The position numbers and the translations under genes were made by a program. From positions 4,690,001 through 4,754,000 of the forward strand of contig CM068320.1 of the NCBI GenBank assembly GCA_034766995.1: a DNA stretch of 64,000 bases, given 5' to 3'. Positions 57,933 through 64,000 of the stretch are shown one piece after another. Within the stretch, counting starts at the first letter, position 1. Every line of letters begins with the position of its first letter. This DNA comes from Acanthacorydalis orientalis (Eukaryota > Arthropoda > Insecta > Megaloptera > Corydalidae). Under the pieces are notes generated by a model. It saw nothing but the letters and a program-made list of their open reading frames with translations, had not been told where the DNA came from and searched no databases.

Positions 57933-59219
57933 TTAGGTGTTGAAATTAATTCGTAGCGTTTTACAAGAGATGGCGTAGGTAGTACATTCTTCCATTGTTC
58001 CCTTTAACCAAATATTCCCAGTAAAACAGCTGTCCTTAGGCGTCAGTTTCAGTACATGTCATTTGGTTGAAGCGTAAATAACAACACTTTGTACTTTATC
58101 GAATATGTCGAATTTCGTGCCGGATAAATTGTTTTTGCGGGAAGTTTTACTTCATTACTTTAACATGAAAAAAGTGCTGCCGAAAGTCATTGTATTTTAG
58201 TGAAAGATTATGGTGACCATGCTCTAGCTGAGCAAACGTGTCGGAAGTGGTTTGCACGTTTTGAAAGTGGTGATTTCGACTTGGAAGACAAGGAACGACC
58301 TGGATAGCCGAAAAAGTTCGACGATGAAGAATTGGAGGCATTACTTAAATGAAGACCCATGTCAAACACTTCAAGAATTGTCTAAATCGTTGGGAGTTGA
58401 CTTGTCAACGGTAGGAAAACGCCTTAAAGCCATGGGAATGATCCAAAAGCAAGGAAATTGGGACCCATACGAATTGAAACCGAGGGACGTTGAAAGGCGT
58501 TTTTCTACCTGTGAACTGCTGTTTCAACGGGAGAAAAGGAAGAGATTTTTGCATCGAATTGACACGAGCGATGAAAAGTGGATCAATTACGACACTCCCA
58601 AGCACAGAAAGTCATGGGTTAACCCCGGCCAACCATCAACACCAGCGGCGAAGACAAATATCCATGGATCCAAGCTCAAGCTCTGTATTTGGTGGGATCA
58701 TAAGGGTGTGATCTACTATGAACTAGTCAAACCGAACGAAATTATCACTGGGGATCGCTACCGACTACAATTGATGCTCTTGAGCGGTGCATTGAAGGAA
58801 TAACGGCCGGAATACTTTGAAGGACACGACAAAGTGATTTTGCAGCACGACAATGCTCGTCCGCACGTCGCAAAACCGGTCAAAACATACTAGAAAACGC
58901 TCAAATGGGTAGTCCTACCCCACCCGCCGTATTCTCCAGATATTGTCCTTCTGATTACCACTTGTTTCAATCGATGAGTCATGGCCTGTCTGGGCAAAAC
59001 CTCACTTCTTATGAAGATTGCAAAAAATGGGTGGATACGTGGATTGTATCTAAAGACGAGGCGTTCTTCCGACGTGGTATTCAGCTCCTGCCCGAAAGAT
59101 GGGAAAAAGTAGTGGATAACGGTGGACAATACTTTGAATGATATGTTTTTTTCAATTTCATTTAAAATGAATGATCTTTGTTCATGAAGAAAACGCTACG
59201 AATTAATTCCAACACCCAA
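57933..59219 (+). mobile_element. Mos1-like mariner, family H copy 2
   Basis: The ends read TTAGGTGTTGAAATTAATTC and, from the other side, TTGGGTGTTGGAATTAATTC, flanked by TA (57931-57932, 59220-59221). 1287 bp. It is highly similar to copy 1 at 41964-43248 in both the untranslated leader and the coding text, but inverted and carrying more stop codons. Confidence 0.92.
58105..59141 (+). pseudogene. Mos1-like mariner transposase, copy 2
   Basis: Starts at 58105 with M-S-N-F-V-P-D-K-L-F-L-R-E. A one-base deletion near 58166-58172 (AAAAAAG where copy 1 has AAAAGAAG) breaks the first helix-turn-helix. Stops occur in the G-(stop)-P linker near 58305, at K-E-(stop)-R-P near 58801 and at T-Y-(stop)-K near 58890. 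The long open part 58252-58803 holds the second helix-turn-helix, W-D-P-Y-E-L, D-T-S-D-E-K-W (first aspartate, G changed to S) and L-C-I-W-W-D-H-K-G-V. H-D-N-A-R-P-H near 58850 has the second aspartate. A deletion in S-P-D-I-(A-P)-S-D-Y-H near 58940-58960 shifts the third. The C-terminus R-W-E-K-V-V-D-N-G-G-Q-Y-F-E is intact, unlike copy 1. Confidence 0.88.
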
Positions 59220-60550
59220 TAAATAATCATTTTAGATAACAATTATCTAAAATCAACTTGAAGATGAAACGTGTGCTGAAGCTAATAGTGAAAAACAGAA
59301 GTTTGAGTTATCCGAAGGGCAAAGTATTCTTGAAGGGTTTTATTGACACATTAAGGAAGTATATTTAGCTAATAAGTGATCCATAAATAATTTTCATTTA
59401 ACTTCTCATGCCTTAAATGTGATTCTTTTCATTGTAGTTTTAAATAACATGTTCGTACATTTTTGTAAATGAACTTCATAATTAATATTCAGTCATGTTG
59501 TTGAGAAATCGAATTTTCATACAAAATACTTCAAGTCCATTCACTTAACAGTTACAGTGAGTGTTGCATGTGCAGTTTCATGTAATTTTAAACAAACTTT
59601 GCCTTTTCATACATTCAATTTTAGTTCAGTTTTATCAATACATATTCTCATAGTACAGTTTACAGATAATTTAATAATTTATGAACACTTTTCTTATCAA
59701 TGATAAGAAGCATGTCACTTGATATGGACTAATAAAAATTCAGTTTTCACTCGAATCCCTGAAACATCAGTGATGTCATATGTGTCTATTCAGTTAAGAT
59801 CAAATTCGAATTAACTTTATTCGCTCCAGTCTTTCTGTTTGGATTTCGGCCATACACTCTTGTTTTTACTCACTCGAATAAATCCGAACAAGTAAAATAA
59901 TTGTTGAAACCATGAGTGTATCAGATCTTTCAGAAAATATAATATTCCATTCATTTTTGTATTAAATAACGTAGGTTTTCTTTGTATATTAATTATTCAA
60001 ATATATGAATAGGAGGATGTCTACTTAAATAAAATTAATTTAACATCCTAATTTCATATTGTTTATTTTGACATTGTTTCTCTTCTTTTGATTACATAAT
60101 ATCAAAACGGATAAAACACTATATACATTATGATATATTTTAATATGACGAAATAACATTATCGACTTTATATAATAATTTACAAGTATTAATATTCATT
60201 ATGTTTAAAAATATCATTTTCCATGTTTGCATGTTTTTATATTCGATTTTTTCATTTTTGAGTATGTTATTGTTACGTTCGCAAAATTCAACAAAAATGG
60301 TTAAAAATATGCAATGAAAATAAATGAATCTTATAACATGATAGCGCGCACATACAATACTATTATTGATCTACAATTTTTGAATAAAAATTAAGCCATC
60401 ATTATTTCATAATTCCCTAGCTTAGCAATTGCTGAGTTATTTCCAAAATTCAAAGAATTATTTTATAAGTTAAAGGTATGTAAACTCACTTATTTAAATA
60501 AAAATTCTTTTTAAATTATCATATATTATAATTTTCCCACTTATTTAGGC

Positions 60551-60555
<5 letters not shown>
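59220..60555. other. Non-coding AT-rich interval
   Basis: A perfect 11-bp stem hairpin (ATTTTAGATAA, CAA, complement) lies at about 59230-59254, just outside mariner H2. Nothing else was recognised. Confidence 0.55.
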
Positions 60556-60603
<48 letters not shown>

Positions 60604-60623
60604 TGTGTGTATATATATATATA
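60556..60623. repeat. (TA)n-(GT)n-(TA)n microsatellite abutting a mariner
   Basis: A TA run, a short GTGTGT core and a TA run; element A2 begins at the last TA. Confidence 0.95.
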
Positions 60624-61510
60624 AGGATGTGCCAGTGGAGCGGGAAATTTTAAAATTAGGATTATTCACTTACTGTTGGAATTAAGTGATACATTGTTAG
60701 TTATTTATGACCATTTAGTAAATATTGAGCAGTAATCAGGTGCATATCGAGCTTTCGCTATAAAATCAATTTACAAAAATTGTAAAGTCTACTACAACTG
60801 TACAATGGCTATTTTGTAATCATTATAACATTCCACATCGTGGATAGGTACCAACCACTCATTCCATAAACTTACGGATTTAGAAGTTTGAAGAAACTGG
60901 TTTCACATTAAATTTGAAGCAGCGAAGGTTCAGAAGAACAGTAAGAACACCAGACAACACTGACCGTGTTAGAGTTAGTGTAATGCATAGCCTACGACAT
61001 GATTACATCAGTAAGATTACAGCATTTCTGACGCAAGGATTAATTCAATTTCGACAAACTACTTGGTTTCGGCAAGATAAGGCATCAAGTCATACTGCTA
61101 GAGCCTATGAATTGTATAAGAGCGCTCTTTCTGAATCGAATAGTTTCCAAAAATGGAGATGTTATTTAGCCAGCAAGATCCCTAGATTTGATGGCGTGTG
61201 ATTATTTTCTCTGGGGTTATTTAAAGAGCAGAGTGTATATTGATTGTCGGCACAATATCCCCAAACTTAAATTAAACATCCGAGGAGCAGTTACGAGAAT
61301 TCCACCAAATATGTTAAGACGAATTATAGAATTTTTCCGAATAAGATTAGAGAAATGTGTGAACCGAAATGTGCTCATCTATCAATCATTATTTTTAAAA
61401 AATAAAATGCCTCGACTTACCTAACAAGAATATCTAAATAAAATTATGTAAAAATAAAAATTCATTTAATTATTGCGTTTTGAAATTTTCCTGATACTCT
61501 GGCGCACTTA
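60624..61510 (+). mobile_element. Mariner/Tc1-like element, family A copy 2, internally deleted
   Basis: The left end contains AGGATGTGCCAGTGGAGCGG; the reverse complement of the right end contains AGTGCGCCAGAGTATCAGGA. Length is about 887 bp, close to copy 1, with the same internal join, in which the R-R-T-V-R-T-P-D-N linker block runs within about 30 codons into F-L-T-Q-G-L-I-Q-F, just before the second catalytic motif. Frames are longer than in copy 1, so this copy is less decayed. Confidence 0.85.
60914..61424 (+). pseudogene. Family A transposase remnant (copy 2)
   Basis: First frame (60914-61201): RRTVRTPDNTDRVRVSV, then a fused segment, then TTWFRQDKASSHTARAYEL with the second catalytic aspartate (usually W-F-Q-Q-D-G-A-x-x-H-T-A). 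One frame change later (61188-61424): ACDYFLWGYLKSRVYIDCRH with the third catalytic aspartate, then the C-terminal I-P-P-N-M-L-R-R-I-I-E-F-F-R-I-R-L-E-K-C-V. The first catalytic block (S/T-D-E-A-H-F) is missing by deletion, so the protein cannot be active. Confidence 0.83.
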
Positions 61511-61534
61511 TATACACATGAATACATAAGTACA

Positions 61535-61578
61535 TATATATATATATATATATATATATGTAGAGAGAGAGAGAGACG
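61535..61578. repeat. (TA)n/(GA)n microsatellite
   Basis: A TA run followed by a short GA run. Confidence 0.93.
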
Positions 61579-61879
61579 TTAGGAGAGCATTCCATTTGTA
61601 AACTAACTTATCTATATAACATTGTCCACTCAATACTGTATCTTCAAATTTTCCCACTTACCTAGAGTACCATATACACACACACATACATATACAATTT
61701 ATATATATTAATTATGTATGAAGTCATATTTCTAGAAAATTAACGTTTAAAGAAGACAATGGTAAAAACATAAGGTGTGATGTTTCGTCAGCATACCACC
61801 ACATAAATTCATTTTGCAAAAATGTTCTTTTGTATTTCTTAATCGCAATGCTTAGATACGTTCGTGTCTCGGTCTTTCG

Positions 61880-62300
61880 CTAGCGAAACGGGTACAGTTG
61901 TACGTGACCATTAATCCGGGTATAATATCTCTACACTTCGGTAGTAAAACGCGGCACACGGTGACAGAGTCTGCGCACAAGTTCAGATATCGGCCGAAGC
62001 GCGCTCGCCAAGTGGCGACCTGCCGCTGTCGGCCACCAGATGAAATCGTCGTGACATACGCGGCGTGTTTCCGTTATGTTTTCGAACAGTGTCCCTCCGA
62101 CCAGCCTAACCATATTTTCGGCAACTTTATGCCTGCCGCTGAGCCGATAGAACGGCTGCGGCCGTGACGATTTAGCGTCTACGTCACGTGCGACGTGCGG
62201 GGTGGATTCCATAATGTCTGGCTGCAGCTACGTCACGTCAGGGATGACCAACACACGCGAATGCCAACACATAGTTGTCATCGGTACGCGGGAAACGACA
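61880..62300. promoter_or_regulatory. CpG-rich island with CRE-like and E-box motifs; candidate promoter or first exon
   Basis: About 420 bp that contrast sharply with the rest of the window: many CpG dinucleotides (for example CGGCCGAAGCGCGCTCG near 61991) and almost no A/T runs. It contains TACGTCAC at 62180-62187 and again at 62229-62236, a CACGTG E-box at 62185-62190 and further ACGTCA/CGTGACG motifs. Frames of 89 codons (61898-62167, +) and 93 codons (61931-62212, -) overlap antisense and show no recognisable motif, so coding status is open. No TATA box is evident. It could be a CpG-type promoter with 5' exon, an exon of an unrecognised gene, or a GC-rich repeat. Confidence 0.45.
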
Positions 62301-62467
62301 TGTAAAGAGACATGATTACGTTTTTATACATTAAAAAATATATATATATATATAGTTGCGATTATTTGATTAGGAATTACCAGTACTATTAACGTTAATG
62401 TAACTACATATGTCTATGACATGGATTGTTTGAAACGAATATTTTACTACAGATGTAAAATATTGTA

Positions 62468-62505
<38 letters not shown>

Positions 62506-62765
62506 TGTATGTATATGTGTATTATATAAGTAAATTAAATTTCAAATCATTTATTTTCCAAATCAGGTGTAATTATATTTAATAAATTATAAGCTGTCAA
62601 TGAAATCTCTAAAAATACATATATATTTTTCCATTTCCAACATCTAGTACTGTAAAAAATTGACAGTTCTTTCAAATATTTTTGTGATTAATAAGTAAAT
62701 TAATTATCAATTATAGGAATTCCATTATAGTTCAACAAAAACGTGTTGAAGAATACATACTTGTG

Positions 62766-62766
<1 letters not shown>

Positions 62767-62831
<65 letters not shown>

Positions 62832-62840
62832 CATACATAC
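62767..62840. repeat. (TA)n-(CATA)n microsatellite
   Basis: A TA run of about 58 bp ending in CATA units. Confidence 0.95.
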
Positions 62841-63799
62841 AAAAGTCGCATAGAAAGTATCTGTAATATTTCTTTAAAATAATTATTCTTTGTACGATTA
62901 GTTACGCATGGATGTGTAAATTGGTCGTAGTACTGTGATTAAGATTCAAATTTATACAAAGAGTTTTCCTTTATACCGGGTGTTTGAAATATTTTGCGTT
63001 TTATAACCAGGAAAGAGGAAGAGCACTGCCATTTAATTGAAATAAAATCGAATTAATTGTGATCTAGCATCCTTATTCTTTATGTTATGCTTTTCTTTCT
63101 ATTTCTATCTAATATCAGTACCAGCAGTGACAGATAAATTTTATTCTCATTATTTTATAAGAACTGTAAAGATAGAACATTCGTATTCATTCGTTAGCTT
63201 CCTCTTTTTGAAGTATGTAAATTAGTAAAAAATAAGACGAAAAATAAATCTTCCACTGAAACAGAGAACACACTAATGACTGGTTGAAAAAATGCCACAT
63301 CACCTGTAAAAAAAGTGTATACATCCAACAAGAGAATGGGTGGTACTCAGAGGTTTTTTTTTTAGAAATCACGCATTTTGTCCATAAATACATCCATAGT
63401 TGATGCTATAGAAGTTAACAAACGAAATGCTGTATAACAATAACTTCTTACATTCAACAAACAGTTGAAATTCCAGAAAACGAAATTCGAAAATTTAGAG
63501 AATCATCCCTATAGCAAAACTTTTGCTGTTCCAAATTACTACATTTTTAATCTACATAAAAATACTTTAAGACGTCCTTGATCCGCTACTTATCAAACAA
63601 TAAAGAAGCAGTACTTACATACTTGATTCGTCACATATCTATAAATCTGGCATGAAATCATTCAGAACAAGATTTTACTCAACATTAGAAGTGCATTGAT
63701 AAGCTGGGAACTATATAGAAAATAATGTATAAGTTAATCCTAATTACTCTTGTATTAATTTTTAAAAATGTACTAAAGATACTTTTTGACTAATGCTAA

Positions 63800-63800
<1 letters not shown>

Positions 63801-63861
<61 letters not shown>
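63801..63861. repeat. (TA)n microsatellite, ~60 bp
   Basis: A pure TA run near the window end. Confidence 0.95.
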
Positions 63862-63865
<4 letters not shown>

Positions 63866-64000
63866 ATTATATAATGTTCATCACTAATATATCCAAGAGT
63901 TTTTGCAATAAACATTTTGGATAATCATTGAAAAGTATATATGTAAACAATAAATTAATGATTTTCCTTAACCTACATTTTCCTTAACATACATTAATCA

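Larger units (their letters stand above)
62301..64000. other. Non-coding AT-rich interval to window end
   Basis: TA arrays at 62336-62354, 62469-62515, 62767-62840 and 63801-63861. The minus-strand frame 63187-63393 has no motif. No gene is supported. Confidence 0.55.

Noticed and set aside
58405..59129. Antisense and other-frame readings in the Mos1-like copies (also 42028-42267 and 42471-42692)
   Set aside because: Shadows of the transposase frame; they mirror each other between copies H1 and H2 because the DNA is similar.
61898..62212. Two overlapping antisense frames of 89 and 93 codons in the CpG-rich island
   Set aside because: Long frames are expected by chance in GC-rich DNA poor in stop triplets. 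No motif, signal peptide or splice context supports either, so the island is kept as a regulatory or exon candidate but no protein is called.
62974..63000. ACCGGGTGTTTGAAATATTTTG resembling a transposon end
   Set aside because: No inverted partner or transposase was found within several kb.
1..64000. CRISPR arrays, rRNA genes, bona fide tRNA genes, bacterial operons
   Set aside because: None seen. Direct repeats are microsatellites or the single 322-bp tandem repeat, and the tRNA-like modules lack an acceptor stem.

Overview
This 64-kb window is extremely AT-rich eukaryotic DNA. No intact host gene is recognisable on either strand. The DNA transposons (many mariner/Tc1/IS630 lineages, a Mos1-like mauritiana-type mariner, piggyBac and PIF/Harbinger relatives), a Jockey-like reverse transcriptase remnant and very frequent (TA)n microsatellites fit an insect. 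A hymenopteran is a reasonable guess but cannot be proved from this window. It is best read as a gene-poor intergenic region or the inside of a very long intron.

The dominant content is about twenty mariner-like copies, which I sort into eleven window-internal families (A-K) by terminal inverted repeat (TIR) and transposase remnant. A: 9717-10590, 60624-61510. B, with Hsmar1/cecropia-type TIRs: 12421-12902, 19468-20024 (-), 32834-33392, 35705-36278, 45764-46328. C: 14870-15722, 25000-26245, 55026-56294. D: 15756-16574, 31084-31904 (-). E: 21035-23328 (-). F: 23672-24991. G: 28435-29688, 51213-52460 (-). H, Mos1-like: 41964-43248 (-), 57933-59219. I: 34566-35165, 48110-48440. J: 46409-47190. 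K: 38312-39561. None has an intact transposase. The best is H at 42041-43076 (-), which needs only two single-base insertions to read as a 345-codon protein, the length of Mos1.

Other mobile DNA: a decayed piggyBac-like element bounded by TTAA (3275-4977); a Harbinger-like element (7634-8796); a 709-bp element with perfect 13-bp TIRs and TTAA duplications that split one arm of a 180-bp palindrome (17912-18805); a ~1-kb insertion with a 322-bp tandem repeat carrying tRNA-like modules, lodged in the third catalytic motif of element E (21345-22372); foldback/MITE-like repeats; and a Jockey-clade RT remnant (49340-49830).

Three points stand out. First, families A, B and D each occur as copies sharing one internal deletion, so they spread as non-autonomous derivatives: B keeps only the DNA-binding half, D only the catalytic half, and A lacks the middle. 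Second, many mariners sit inside or against (TA)n tracts, so the microsatellites acted as landing pads. Third, two non-transposon stretches could be regulatory: a cluster of bZIP sites at 54181-54306 and a CpG-rich island at 61880-62300 with CRE-like and E-box motifs, the most gene-like piece of the window.
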